Notes under the pieces: generated by a model | What the model saw: the letters and a program-made list of their open reading frames with translations, nothing else | Told to the model about the DNA's origin: nothing | Databases searched by the model: none | Source: a virus | IMG/VR virus record: IMGVR_UViG_3300030106_001109 | Coordinates: 1 to 34,142 of that record | Direction: 5' to 3' (one strand) | Length of the DNA stretch: 34,142 nucleotides | In this document: positions 8,634 to 15,250 of the stretch, one piece after another | Layout of the letters: each line of letters begins with the position of its first letter | Position numbering within the stretch: the stretch's first letter is position 1 | Position numbers and translations under genes: made by a program

Positions 8634-9250
8634 CAGCAGTTCTTACTGGCATAGCACTAGTAAAACAAGCAACTTCATTTATAAAAGAAAACATCAATAC
8701 AGTAAATGATATATCTGGTATTGCTAAACAGATAGATCAAATGTTTGCTGGACAACAAGAGATTAATAAAGAACGAAGTAGAGTAGCAAATAGTACAGCT
8801 AATGAGTTAGGTTTATCAAATGTTACTCAAAGTATAATTGATGCCAAGTTAGCAAATGAGCAAATGCAAGAAGTAAAGAATATGATAAATCTTAGATTCG
8901 GACCTAATACTTGGGATGAAATTTTAATGGAACGCAAACGTAGAATAGAAGCAGTTAAGCAACAAAAGTTATTAGCTAAAAAAAGAAAGATAGAAAAACA
9001 AAGAGAAATGATGGCTACTGCAAAACAAGCAACAATAGGTATAGGTATAGTATTTACTGTGGTTGTATTATTTATTATATCATACGTAGCTTTTGCATCT
9101 GAAGAAGAAGAATGTATGCAATTCTATCCTAAGTATTATTTGGTATGTTTAAATGAAGGTAAAGAAACAGCTTTGACTGAACAATATTTAGATCGTCTTA
9201 AATACAGACAACAAAATACTTGTTGTTTATTACAAAATGAAATGGAGTAA
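8618..9250 (+). CDS. Conserved phage membrane protein of the lysis/tail-end cluster
   Basis: 210 aa opening MVEPVTAVLTGIALVKQATS. Residues 1-135 are helical and strongly charged, with a KKRKIEKQRE stretch around 121-130. One transmembrane segment lies at about 138-158 (TIGIGIVFTVVVLFIISYVAF). A C-terminal domain of about 50 residues follows with four Cys (166, 177 and a CC pair), which may sit in the periplasm. Proteins with this opening are familiar from marine T7-like phages, but I know of no assigned function. The context beside the holin suggests an envelope role, perhaps spanin-like; the absence of a lipobox argues against a classical o-spanin. Confidence 0.6.
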   Translation: MVEPVTAVLTGIALVKQATSFIKENINTVNDISGIAKQIDQMFAGQQEINKERSRVANSTANELGLSNVTQSIIDAKLANEQMQEVKNMINLRFGPNTWDEILMERKRRIEAVKQQKLLAKKRKIEKQREMMATAKQATIGIGIVFTVVVLFIISYVAFASEEEECMQFYPKYYLVCLNEGKETALTEQYLDRLKYRQQNTCCLLQNEME

Positions 9251-9252
9251 CT

Positions 9253-9642
9253 ATGGCACTAACAGCATTAATCGGACCAGCAACTAAACTCATTGGTAAG
9301 TTTGTTAGAGATAAAGATAAACAAGCACAACTTGCACATGAGATCTCAACTATGGCAGAGAAACATAGTCAACAACTTATGATGCAACAACTAGAAGTAA
9401 ACAAAGCTGAAGCTAAAGGTAATTGGTTTCAATCTTCTTGGCGACCTCTTGTTGGTTGGATCTGTGCAATATCTCTAGGAATTAATTTTATGGTATCACC
9501 AATTTGTGCTGGGTTTGGTATAACAATACCACAAGCTGACATGAGTGTAATGATGCCATTGCTTTTAGGTATGCTTGGACTTGGTGGTTTACGTTCTTTT
9601 GACAAGTTAAAGAAAACTGATACTAAAACTTTGAAAAAGTAG
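9253..9642 (+). CDS. Holin, 3TM / GTA-holin-like family
   Basis: 129 aa. A charged N-terminal helix (about 18-55) is followed by the family-typical junction KGNWFQSSWRPLVGWICAIS and hydrophobic segments at about 65-90 and 98-114. The end LGLGGLRSFDKLK matches the 3TM holin family (GTA_holin_3TM type). It would form the membrane lesion that lets the cytoplasmic endolysin reach the peptidoglycan. The endolysin is encoded convergently just downstream on the other strand. Start: ATG two bases after the previous stop, with GGAG upstream. This is the last gene of the plus-strand arm. Confidence 0.75.
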   Translation: MALTALIGPATKLIGKFVRDKDKQAQLAHEISTMAEKHSQQLMMQQLEVNKAEAKGNWFQSSWRPLVGWICAISLGINFMVSPICAGFGITIPQADMSVMMPLLLGMLGLGGLRSFDKLKKTDTKTLKK

Positions 9643-9696
9643 GTAGAATCATAAGCAAAGATTATTTAGTGGCACTCAGTGGTCATTTAAACGACT

Positions 9697-9718
9697 CGAA
9701 AAATCCCAGTTTTCTGGG
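9697..9718 (-). terminator. Rho-independent terminator of the early operon
   Basis: Read on the minus strand, the endolysin stop is followed at once by CCCAG-AAAA-CTGGG and then ATTTTTC. The 5-bp GC-rich stem with a T-tract fits an intrinsic terminator acting only in the minus direction. No comparable T-tract follows it in the plus direction, so the plus-strand lysis operon may read into this region. Confidence 0.75.
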
Positions 9719-10162
9719 CTAATCGTAGAACTTACCACCAGCTTCTTTCATTAGTAAAACTATTTTTTCTGCTCGTGTTTTAGTTTGTTTAAACCATTTT
9801 GAGTCTTGTGCTTCTATACTTGCCTTGTCATAGTTACCTTCTTCGAGGGCGGCAATCATATTTTTAAACTTACTAAATCTAGTTATACCTAAATTAAATG
9901 CCATATTGTATACAGCTTTTTGTATTGGATGTGGTGCTGTTTTCATAAAAGGATAATTTATATCTACTTCTGCAATCACTTCTTCTATTCTTGCTTTTAA
10001 TAATAATCTTGCTTCTCTTTCAGACAATCCATGATCTTGTATTTCTATACCATATCCTATTGTCTTTAATCCAGCTGGACAATCATACACAATATGTCTA
10101 CCATGTTCAGTCTTGACTGAACCTTCATCTCTCACTAAATCATTTATCAAATCATCAATCAT
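9719..10162 (-). CDS. Endolysin, T4-type lysozyme (GH24 muramidase)
   Basis: 147 aa. The GH24 active-site layout is clear: Glu13 in VRDEGSVK, then YDCPAGLKTIGYG with Thr34. The position equivalent to the T4 Asp20 is Cys28, preceded by Asp27, as in P22/P1-like endolysins with a C-P-A-G motif. The middle helices (AVYNMAFNLG, about 84-93) and NYDKASIEAQDSKWFKQTKTRAEKI also fit. There is no signal peptide, so export depends on the holin. It overlaps the zinc-ribbon gene by 4 bases (ATGA). Unusually, it is the last gene of the minus-strand early arm, convergent with the holin. Confidence 0.9.
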   Translation of the reverse strand: MIDDLINDLVRDEGSVKTEHGRHIVYDCPAGLKTIGYGIEIQDHGLSEREARLLLKARIEEVIAEVDINYPFMKTAPHPIQKAVYNMAFNLGITRFSKFKNMIAALEEGNYDKASIEAQDSKWFKQTKTRAEKIVLLMKEAGGKFYD

Positions 10163-10416
10163 TTTACCATCCTATATTTATCTATTTTAATTTTTCTATC
10201 TTTTCTTTTTCTCTTTTGCTCCGAGTTTTCAGACCCCCCTCCTTTCATATAAGGGGGTGCTGAAAACTCTTGTCTTGTATGACCTTGAACTATTATATCT
10301 TCATAACAATCAGCACAATAATATTTACCACCTTTCCATTTTACAGCTGGTTCATTACAATATCTGCATTGTTTCTTTAATGCAGCCATCTTCCAAGCAT
10401 CATCAAAGATTCCCAT
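10159..10416 (-). CDS. Small zinc-ribbon protein with basic tail
   Basis: 85 aa. Cys17-x2-Cys20 and Cys34-x2-Cys37 form a four-cysteine zinc ribbon (CRYC...CADC). A linker with QEFSAPPYMKGGGSENSEQ follows, and a highly basic C-terminus (KRKRKDRKIKIDKYRMVK). Nucleic-acid binding is plausible but unproven. It has a good AGGAG site and is coupled by ATGA to the endolysin. The linker is encoded by a long near-perfect inverted repeat (10223-10269), which is unusual inside a coding region. Confidence 0.6.
   Translation of the reverse strand: MGIFDDAWKMAALKKQCRYCNEPAVKWKGGKYYCADCYEDIIVQGHTRQEFSAPPYMKGGGSENSEQKRKRKDRKIKIDKYRMVK
10223..10269. repeat. Long inverted repeat inside the zinc-ribbon gene
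   Basis: GAGTTTTCAG (10223-10232) pairs perfectly with CTGAAAACTC (10260-10269). The pairing continues with A and CCCCC against GGGGG and T, with one bulged G (10259). This gives a stem of about 16 bp around a 14-base loop. There is no T-tract on either side, so it is not an ordinary terminator. On the minus-strand RNA the loop and stem contain AAAGGAGG, a Shine-Dalgarno-like sequence. Confidence 0.8.
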
Positions 10417-10425
10417 TCCTATCTC

Positions 10426-10653
10426 CTATAAGTATACTATATTGCCTTTTCTTTTTTGTGCAAGACTAACCTTTATCTTATATATTTTTGACAATATTTG
10501 TATAGTTCTAGGACTAGGTATTTTTCTTTCTGAGTTTACAATAGTTGATATAGACAAGCCAGACTCATTGGCTACCTCTAAAAGAGTATAGCCAAGATTA
10601 TGTCTAGCTTCTCGGAGAATTTTACATATATTAGAATGGCGGTGCATCATCAT
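10426..10653 (-). CDS. Small HTH (XRE/Cro-like) regulator
   Basis: About 75 aa from the first of three consecutive Met codons; the exact start is uncertain, with only a weak GGTG upstream. Residues about 10-60 form an XRE-type helix-turn-helix: ICKILREARHNLGYTLLEVA, then ESGLSISTIVNSERKIPSPRT and a final helix. It lies between SSB (23-base overlap) and the zinc-ribbon gene, in the distal part of the recombination operon. It is a candidate repressor for the palindromic operators in the early promoters, although the 63-aa HTH protein at 13363 is an equally good candidate. Confidence 0.65.
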   Translation of the reverse strand: MMMHRHSNICKILREARHNLGYTLLEVANESGLSISTIVNSERKIPSPRTIQILSKIYKIKVSLAQKRKGNIVYL

Positions 10654-10981
10654 CTTTTACACCAGCACTATCTTTTTTCTCACATAGTTCTATTCTACTA
10701 TCAAACCTACCACACACAATACTTGTGTAGTAAGTACCATCTTCTAGTTTAGAATATTGTAACTCACCTTCGATATAAACAATCATACCTTTCTTAATGT
10801 AATCCATTACAAATTTACTTTTGTATGGATCAAATACACTTATCTTGTGATGATGTGCTTTACGATTTTCTTTACTACCAGAGTTGTGAGTAACAACAAG
10901 TTTGCAATACTCATCATTCTTCATAGGTTCTGGATCTACTGCACAATGTCCTAATATAATAACTTTAGCTAATGTCTGCAT
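10631..10981 (-). CDS. ssb: Single-stranded DNA-binding protein
   Basis: 116 aa. An OB-fold of the bacterial SSB type: MQTLAKVIILGHCAVDPEP at the start, HHHKISVFD in the middle, then KKGMIVYIEGELQYSKLEDG and YYTSIVCGR. The C-terminus DDDAPPF is the acidic tip that recruits partner proteins in bacterial SSBs. It follows the ERF annealing protein with a 17-base overlap, forming a recombination module. Somewhat shorter than typical bacterial SSB because the linker is short. Ribosome site AAAGGA is about nine bases upstream. Confidence 0.85.
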   Translation of the reverse strand: MQTLAKVIILGHCAVDPEPMKNDEYCKLVVTHNSGSKENRKAHHHKISVFDPYKSKFVMDYIKKGMIVYIEGELQYSKLEDGTYYTSIVCGRFDSRIELCEKKDSAGVKDDDAPPF

Positions 10982-11588
10982 TCTTTTCTTTCCTTTCTTT
11001 CATTAGTTTAATTTGATCTTTGTAAGCATCTTGAAACCATTTCTTATCTTTTTCATCTAATTCATTGATTTCATCTTTGTAAGTAAGATACAGATCATCA
11101 AGCATAGTTTTATCTACTGCTTCTTGTATCTCCCTATAGTAATCTTTCTTCAGTCTTTCTAATGCTTTAGGTGAAGTATCTGGTTTACTAGATAAATTAC
11201 CATCATCATCATCATCACCTACAATACCAAGTAATGCACACATACCATATCTTCTAGCATATGTAATAGATCCACCAAGTTTCTGTGGATCATTAGCATC
11301 TTTAGATACTAGAGGTATACCACCATCACAAACTACCTTACCAGATATATGTATAAGATTAGTCTGCAATATAGATCCTCCAGATTCTAGTTGCTTTACT
11401 ACTTGTTGTAATGCAAAGTTATTAGATTGCAAAGCTGGTTTGATTGTTTTCAAACAACTTGCAAGTCCAGCAAATTTACTTTTAAAATGAGGATTCTCAT
11501 CACCTTTGAATGGATTTTTTACATCATGCAATAGGTTGAATAAATCTCTATCGAAGTCTGGTTTATTCTTTGTCTTTTGTTCTGGCAT
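10965..11588 (-). CDS. erf: ERF-family single-strand annealing protein
   Basis: 207 aa from the ATG at 11588, chosen because GTGGAG lies seven bases upstream; the ATG at 11594 is only one base from it. The ERF signature is clear: PFKGDENPHFKSKFAGLASC near the start, then KLGGSITYARRYGMCALLGI and an acidic GDDDDDG run. The C-terminal third is helical and charged. It anneals complementary strands exposed by the neighbouring YqaJ exonuclease, with SSB downstream. This is a Red-like recombination set used in phage DNA replication or concatemer formation. Confidence 0.85.
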   Translation of the reverse strand: MPEQKTKNKPDFDRDLFNLLHDVKNPFKGDENPHFKSKFAGLASCLKTIKPALQSNNFALQQVVKQLESGGSILQTNLIHISGKVVCDGGIPLVSKDANDPQKLGGSITYARRYGMCALLGIVGDDDDDGNLSSKPDTSPKALERLKKDYYREIQEAVDKTMLDDLYLTYKDEINELDEKDKKWFQDAYKDQIKLMKERKEKNADIS

Positions 11589-11700
11589 TGTCATACTCCA
11601 CTATTAGGTTGTTGATAAATCCTGGGTGTTTACTTACTAGATTTTCATCAGCATAAGTTTTTGCCCACATAGCTATTAGTTCTTTCAATGTAAACTTCAT
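11563..11700 (-). CDS. 45-aa hypothetical protein
   Basis: A short frame between the exonuclease and ERF genes, 45 codons plus stop, opening MKFTLKELIAMWAKTYADEN and ending in DNARTKDKE. The ATG at 11700 has AAGGAG seven bases upstream, located in the last codons of the exonuclease gene. It overlaps the ERF start by about 26-32 bases. It looks like a single amphipathic helical domain and is not recognised. Its ribosome site, the operon spacing and filling of an otherwise empty gap support it being real. Confidence 0.5.
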   Translation of the reverse strand: MKFTLKELIAMWAKTYADENLVSKHPGFINNLIVEYDNARTKDKE

Positions 11701-11702
11701 CT

Positions 11703-12539
11703 TCATTCTCCTTTTGTTTTGACAACAAGTGTACCTTTCTTGTTGCGTGTTATTACATAGTTACTGTTAGGAAACTCACATCTTCTAGCATCCTTAGGTA
11801 CAAGTAACTTCATCTTCTTCTTCGTTTCTTCGAAGCTGGTAACAGCACCTTGATACTGATTCATCATACCATCAAGGCTTCTGTATAATTCATTATCAAA
11901 CTCAAGATAGTCTTTCATACCATCTACAAGCACGTGTTCTTCTGCCAAAGTTTCAATAGTACTTTTGCCACTTGACTCTGGTGGTTGCTTGTCATTCTTT
12001 ACGAACAACCAAAACCTTTTCATCTTTGCAAATAGTCTGTCGTAGAACTCTTGATTCCAATCTACTCTTACTACTTTGGGATCATCATTACCAAGTATGA
12101 CAGATAGGTAACACCAATCTTGATTGTATACTTTCATATAATGATGTAGCTGTGGTGCATAGTATCTAGCCTTGTGTTCAATAGTTGCTCTTGCATTACT
12201 GTGTTTACATTCTAGTATTACATTGTCTACCTTGGCATCAAGATGAGCAAACAATGGTACATCTCTAAATGTAAATTGTTTTACTTCTTGTCCTGGAGTT
12301 GGTCTAGTTACTATCTTACCAGCAAACTCTGTCTTAGCTAACCATTCAATATGAAATGACTCAGTATGTACTCCAAGTTGTACACGAAATACATTAGATA
12401 AATCTTCTTCCATATCTCTTTTAGTTTTTACTTTCCATAGTTGTACTAGGTTTTGGTTGTGCCATATTCTATTGGCATCACTACCACCAAGACCTACAGT
12501 ACGGTCAAAATCATCTGCTATTCTTACTTTATTTGCCAT
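11703..12539 (-). CDS. YqaJ-type viral recombinase (lambda-exonuclease fold)
   Basis: 278 aa from the ATG with AAAGGAG seven bases upstream (an in-frame ATG at 12545 is too close to it). The nuclease core is visible: GLGGSDA (16-22), LGVHTE (55-60), Asp101 in FAHLDAK, Glu110-x-Lys112 in VILECKH, and Gln130 in YYAPQLHHYM. This is the D-ExK-Q set of YqaJ/lambda exonuclease proteins. It would resect double-stranded ends 5' to 3' for annealing by the ERF protein downstream. It is the first gene of its operon, behind promoter and palindrome 12563-12591. Confidence 0.85.
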   Translation of the reverse strand: MANKVRIADDFDRTVGLGGSDANRIWHNQNLVQLWKVKTKRDMEEDLSNVFRVQLGVHTESFHIEWLAKTEFAGKIVTRPTPGQEVKQFTFRDVPLFAHLDAKVDNVILECKHSNARATIEHKARYYAPQLHHYMKVYNQDWCYLSVILGNDDPKVVRVDWNQEFYDRLFAKMKRFWLFVKNDKQPPESSGKSTIETLAEEHVLVDGMKDYLEFDNELYRSLDGMMNQYQGAVTSFEETKKKMKLLVPKDARRCEFPNSNYVITRNKKGTLVVKTKGE

Positions 12540-12562
12540 TTTCATTCTCCTTTGTTAATAAA

Positions 12563-12591
12563 ATTATAATGCATTTCTGCATTGTAATCAA
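12563..12591 (-). promoter_or_regulatory. Early promoter with palindromic operator (exonuclease operon)
   Basis: Minus strand: TTGATT (12591-12586), 17-base spacer, TATAAT (12568-12563). The spacer next to the -10 holds the inverted repeat ATGCA-GAAA-TGCAT (12582-12569). The same WTGCA-N4-TGCAW palindrome occurs at 13576-13589 and 15825-15838 in the equivalent place. The leader continues into an AAAGGAGAATGAA ribosome-site cassette. Sigma70-like promoter and operator are inferred from sequence. Confidence 0.7.
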
Positions 12592-12595
12592 GCAT

Positions 12596-12630
12596 AAAAA
12601 AAGCTAGTAACCCATTGGAATTACTAGCTT
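12596..12630 (-). terminator. Rho-independent terminator after the replication-like genes
   Basis: Perfect 10-bp stem: AAGCTAGTAA (12601-12610) with TTACTAGCTT (12621-12630), 10-base loop, followed on the minus strand by seven T. It lies 18 bases after the stop of the 196-aa gene and just before the exonuclease promoter, so it separates two early transcription units. Confidence 0.9.
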
Positions 12631-12647
12631 AATTGAAGAATGAACAA

Positions 12648-13238
12648 TCAGATTATTGATGCAACTCTTTGCAATGCAGTTTTGCACCAACAATAAAAAG
12701 AATGACAGAAGTTTAATTTGTTGTCAATAGTTTCACGTATTACAGCTGGTAAAGGAAATGTATTGTACTTGTGTGTTTTCATTACCTTTACGATAGCTTC
12801 TTTTAGTAAGACAGGTGGTATGTCTTTGATTGCTTCTATGTAATATTTAAGACCTTCATCCTTCGGAAGTTCTGTTTGAAAAGTGTTGCCAAGCACTTGT
12901 AAACTTTTGACAATACTTTCATTGGTAGCTGGTTTCATTGCAATATCTAACTGATGTATGACATTAGATATTCTTTTTTTTACAACAACAAGTTCTTTGT
13001 CATTTTTTATTTCTTCTAATTTGTCTGACGTTGCTCTCGCTATTGTATCTATCAAGATAAGATCGGACTGACTCAGCATTATTGGTAGAAACTCTGGTTG
13101 GTTTACTATTGGTTGTGGATGCTGGTACTTTTTTACCCAGTCGGAAAGACAGACGACACCAAAATCTGAAGGCGGCATCCCAGTTTGTTTTTGTGTTTCC
13201 TTTAGCAAGGTAGTAATCTCTGAACTGATTTTCTTCAT
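12648..13238 (-). CDS. Hypothetical replication-associated protein (possible helicase-loader-like)
   Basis: 196 aa. ATG with AGAGGA eight bases upstream. The C-terminal half (about 115-185) has EGLKYYIEAIKDIPPVLLKE, then AIVKVMKTHKYNTFPLPAVIRE. This pattern is seen in small phage replication or helicase-loader-type proteins, where a conserved stretch ends in a phenylalanine/proline-rich turn and ExxE-like helix. The N-terminal 79 codons lie in a different frame inside the upstream 116-aa gene, a 239-base overlap. A terminator follows the stop. The functional call is a guess from pattern and neighbours. Confidence 0.55.
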   Translation of the reverse strand: MKKISSEITTLLKETQKQTGMPPSDFGVVCLSDWVKKYQHPQPIVNQPEFLPIMLSQSDLILIDTIARATSDKLEEIKNDKELVVVKKRISNVIHQLDIAMKPATNESIVKSLQVLGNTFQTELPKDEGLKYYIEAIKDIPPVLLKEAIVKVMKTHKYNTFPLPAVIRETIDNKLNFCHSFYCWCKTALQRVASII

Positions 13239-13350
13239 ATTCTAAATCCTCTTTGTTTGCGTGTTTAAATGTATCAAAGAACCATACCTCTAGTTTACCA
13301 GACGGAGTCCAATCTTCAGAGATAGGTTCACCCTTATCGTATTTGCTCAT
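13000..13350 (-). CDS. Short protein resembling the C-terminus of phage replication initiators
   Basis: 116 aa. ATG with AAGGA six bases upstream. Residues about 35-72 read EDLEYEENQFRDYYLAKG, then TNWDAAFRFWCRLSFRLG. The FRDY-x3-KG-x(n)-NWDAAFRxWCR pattern is typical of the C-terminal end of DnaD/O-type phage replication proteins, here without the long N-terminal part. The last 45 residues are Ser/Asn/Arg-rich and probably disordered. It overlaps the next gene by 239 bases out of frame. It could be a trimmed replisome adaptor. The motif is seen; the role is inferred. Confidence 0.6.
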   Translation of the reverse strand: MSKYDKGEPISEDWTPSGKLEVWFFDTFKHANKEDLEYEENQFRDYYLAKGNTKTNWDAAFRFWCRLSFRLGKKVPASTTNSKPTRVSTNNAESVRSYLDRYNSESNVRQIRRNKK

Positions 13351-13362
13351 AGCATTTCCTTT

Positions 13363-13554
13363 CTATAAACTTTTACTAATAAAATTCCACACAGTTTGTG
13401 CAGTTGATTCTCTTAAATGAAACTCACCTGATGATACTCGGTGATAAGTGCTATCTTGTATACCAGCTTTACGAAATGCTTCTCGTAAGTTTACTTTTTT
13501 TTTCTTTGCTAGTTTTTCAAGTTGTTGCATATAAGTTATTAGTTGATTGTTCAT
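13363..13554 (-). CDS. Small HTH DNA-binding protein (Cro-like)
   Basis: 63 aa. Helical throughout, with a helix-turn-helix at about 20-50: KKVNLREAFRKAGIQDSTYH, then RVSSGEFHLRESTAQTVWNFI. Size and layout fit a Cro-like regulator. It is the first gene behind a promoter whose spacer is exactly filled by the palindrome TTGCAT-TT-ATGCAA, so autoregulation is likely. The operon continues into the two overlapping replication-like genes. No ribosome site is obvious near the ATG, so translation may be weak. Confidence 0.65.
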   Translation of the reverse strand: MNNQLITYMQQLEKLAKKKKVNLREAFRKAGIQDSTYHRVSSGEFHLRESTAQTVWNFISKSL

Positions 13555-13565
13555 ACTATATTATT

Positions 13566-13595
13566 AGCATAGCTATTGCATAAATGCAAGTGCAA
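13566..13595 (-). promoter_or_regulatory. Early promoter with palindromic operator (Cro-like/replication operon)
   Basis: Minus strand: TTGCAC (13595-13590), 18-base spacer, TATGCT (13571-13566). The perfect inverted repeat TTGCAT-TT-ATGCAA (13576-13589) occupies the spacer beside the -35. A bound protein would cover the RNA polymerase site. The first gene downstream encodes a small HTH protein. Confidence 0.65.
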
Positions 13596-13658
13596 TCCTT
13601 GAGAAAAGGTCTTATACTAACTAACGATCAAATTAGTACAAGCACAAGGACTGCACAT

Positions 13659-13675
13659 ATTTGTCATTGACAAAT
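13659..13675. promoter_or_regulatory. 17-bp palindrome, possible protein-binding site
   Basis: ATTTGTCA-T-TGACAAAT, eight perfect bases per arm around one central base. It lies immediately after the stop of the 87-aa gene (minus strand), in the 122-base gap before the Cro-like gene promoter. There is no T-tract, so it is not a usual terminator. Its TGACA half-site also occurs in the inverted repeat at the terminase promoter (17163-17185). Confidence 0.45.
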
Positions 13676-13676
13676 T

Positions 13677-13940
13677 CTATATGTTGGCTTCTGCTTCTAG
13701 TTCTAGTTGTTCTAACTTGTATCTTGCATCATACCAGTTATCAAAGACCCAATACTGTTTCTCGTGTAGCCATCCTTTGTTTAGACATTTTATCATTTGA
13801 TAGTAGTCTTTACCTACAAGGTCATAGCCAACAGTAGTTTCTTCAACAATCCAGAACATATCTTTGCCACTCAATATCTTTGCTCTTGTGCTTGAACAAG
13901 CTCTGTTAAACATCTTCTCTCTTACTGATCCTATATACAT
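13677..13940 (-). CDS. Hypothetical 87-aa protein
   Basis: Opens MYIGSVREKMFNRACSSTRA and has aromatic-rich segments (GKDMFWIVEETTVGYDLVGK, QYWVFDNWYDARYKLEQLEL). No family is recognised. The start codon shares its A with the TAA stop of the upstream winged-helix gene (TAATG), indicating translational coupling. It is the last gene of its unit; a 17-bp palindrome follows the stop. It is probably a small soluble early protein. Confidence 0.55.
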   Translation of the reverse strand: MYIGSVREKMFNRACSSTRAKILSGKDMFWIVEETTVGYDLVGKDYYQMIKCLNKGWLHEKQYWVFDNWYDARYKLEQLELEAEANI

Positions 13941-14275
13941 TACTTACTCTCCTTTATTTTTAAATATAATACTTTACCTTTTTCTGTTAAGAACCATACT
14001 CTTTGATACTTACCATGTTTGGATTTACGTTGACCAACAGCACCAATATAGTGTTGTCGTTCTAGCCATACTCTAGCAGTACGATACTTGCTGGTAATTA
14101 CACCATCTTGATATGCTAGTTCTTCATCAGTCATACCTGTTGTACCACCTACTTCCATAATAAGTTCAATGACTCTATCTTTTGCTCGTCTTGTTCTTTG
14201 TACTTCTTCTTTGGCGGCAGTCTTACTAGTTTCAGGATCTGTTCGCCTTACCATATTGTACCATTCTTCATTCAT
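13940..14275 (-). CDS. Winged-helix DNA-binding protein
   Basis: 111 aa from the ATG with AGGAG seven bases upstream (an in-frame ATG at 14281 sits too close). It opens EEWYNMVRRTDPETSKTAAK, the DPETS-x-AA motif common in small phage proteins linked to replication or regulation. Residues about 30-105 form a winged helix: RVIELIMEVGGTTGMTDEEL, ITSKYRTARVWLERQHYIGA, KYQRVWFLTEKGK. Likely DNA binding. It shares the repeated leader cassette GGAGAATGAATATG with other early genes. Confidence 0.65.
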   Translation of the reverse strand: MNEEWYNMVRRTDPETSKTAAKEEVQRTRRAKDRVIELIMEVGGTTGMTDEELAYQDGVITSKYRTARVWLERQHYIGAVGQRKSKHGKYQRVWFLTEKGKVLYLKIKESK

Positions 14276-14353
14276 ATTCATTCTCCTATAATGTTAATAA
14301 ATAAATGTATGCCCATAGTATAACATTGATTGTTGTTATTATGTATACTGCAA

Positions 14354-15250
14354 TCATACATCACCTACTGCTTTATCACTAGCAATCACTTCTGCTTTGT
14401 CACGTACAAAGAAGAAGGATTGACTAGCATACTTACAAGCAGAACGTAATGAGTCTGGCTTATCTCTAAGAGCCTTAGCCCATGACTTCAAGTAATGCAC
14501 GTGGTCACTTCTTGTTTCGTGCAACAAGTTGTAGTGAGCCATATGAAAACTTGCACCAAGTTCTGCTATAAGTTCCTCGAAAGCATAGTCGTGGGATGCA
14601 AAGTTACCTTTAAGGTTTCTGTTACATCTACTGCTATGCCCTGTCCAATGAGTAATCTCATGGAACAATGTACTGTAATAACTTTCTGGTTTCTTAAACT
14701 GTGTCCAATGTGGTACTTTGATTTCATCTGTTTCTGGTATATAACAAGCTCTGTTGTTACCATCAGTAATTCTAGCACCTACTTTTGGAAGGTCTACTTC
14801 TATCTCTCTGATAATATCATGATCAACTTTTCTTGTTGGTTTGATCAAAGATATTTTTAGGTCGTTGATGATTGACGTATCACCTTTTACATCATCAATA
14901 CTAAAGATAGCTATAGTCTTGAATGTCTTTTTTACTTTTTCTTTTTCAGTCTTAGGATCTATTTCTGTTTTGATTATAGGTTGCCATAATGGTATACCAG
15001 TACCAGTCCTAGGTTTTAGTCCTATCTTCTGCCATTGCATAAACGTACCCCAGACTGGTGTCTTGTAACCATACTTGAAGTTAAGATGAAACTGATTCCA
15101 ACCTGTGTATGCTTTGCCATCAACATTCATATGAAAGTTTTGAATCCATTTAGGCACGAAGGGTTGACTAGGATCATGCGACTCCATATCTTTGATGATT
15201 TGTTCTGTAATATCTTTTAGATTATCTTCAGCTAATTGTTTGATAGACAT
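14354..15250 (-). CDS. ArdC-like antirestriction protein (ssDNA-binding domain plus zincin)
   Basis: 298 aa. Residues about 5-115 match the N-terminal ssDNA-binding domain of ArdC/DUF1738 proteins (GKAYTGWNQFHLNFKYGYKT, WGTFMQWQKIGLKPRTG). Residues about 185-260 are a zincin-like metalloprotease: His197-Glu198-x2-His201 in LFHEITHWTGHSSR, with a downstream FEELIAELGA helix (about 224-233) supplying the third ligand. ArdC of plasmid pSA protects incoming DNA from restriction, so a similar early protective role is likely here. It overlaps the upstream gene by 23 bases. The family call is firm; function in this phage is inferred. Confidence 0.8.
   Translation of the reverse strand: MSIKQLAEDNLKDITEQIIKDMESHDPSQPFVPKWIQNFHMNVDGKAYTGWNQFHLNFKYGYKTPVWGTFMQWQKIGLKPRTGTGIPLWQPIIKTEIDPKTEKEKVKKTFKTIAIFSIDDVKGDTSIINDLKISLIKPTRKVDHDIIREIEVDLPKVGARITDGNNRACYIPETDEIKVPHWTQFKKPESYYSTLFHEITHWTGHSSRCNRNLKGNFASHDYAFEELIAELGASFHMAHYNLLHETRSDHVHYLKSWAKALRDKPDSLRSACKYASQSFFFVRDKAEVIASDKAVGDV

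Noticed and set aside
9660-9700. A plus-strand terminator after the holin
   Set aside because: No stem followed by a T-tract in the plus direction; the hairpin present has its T-tract on the minus strand only.
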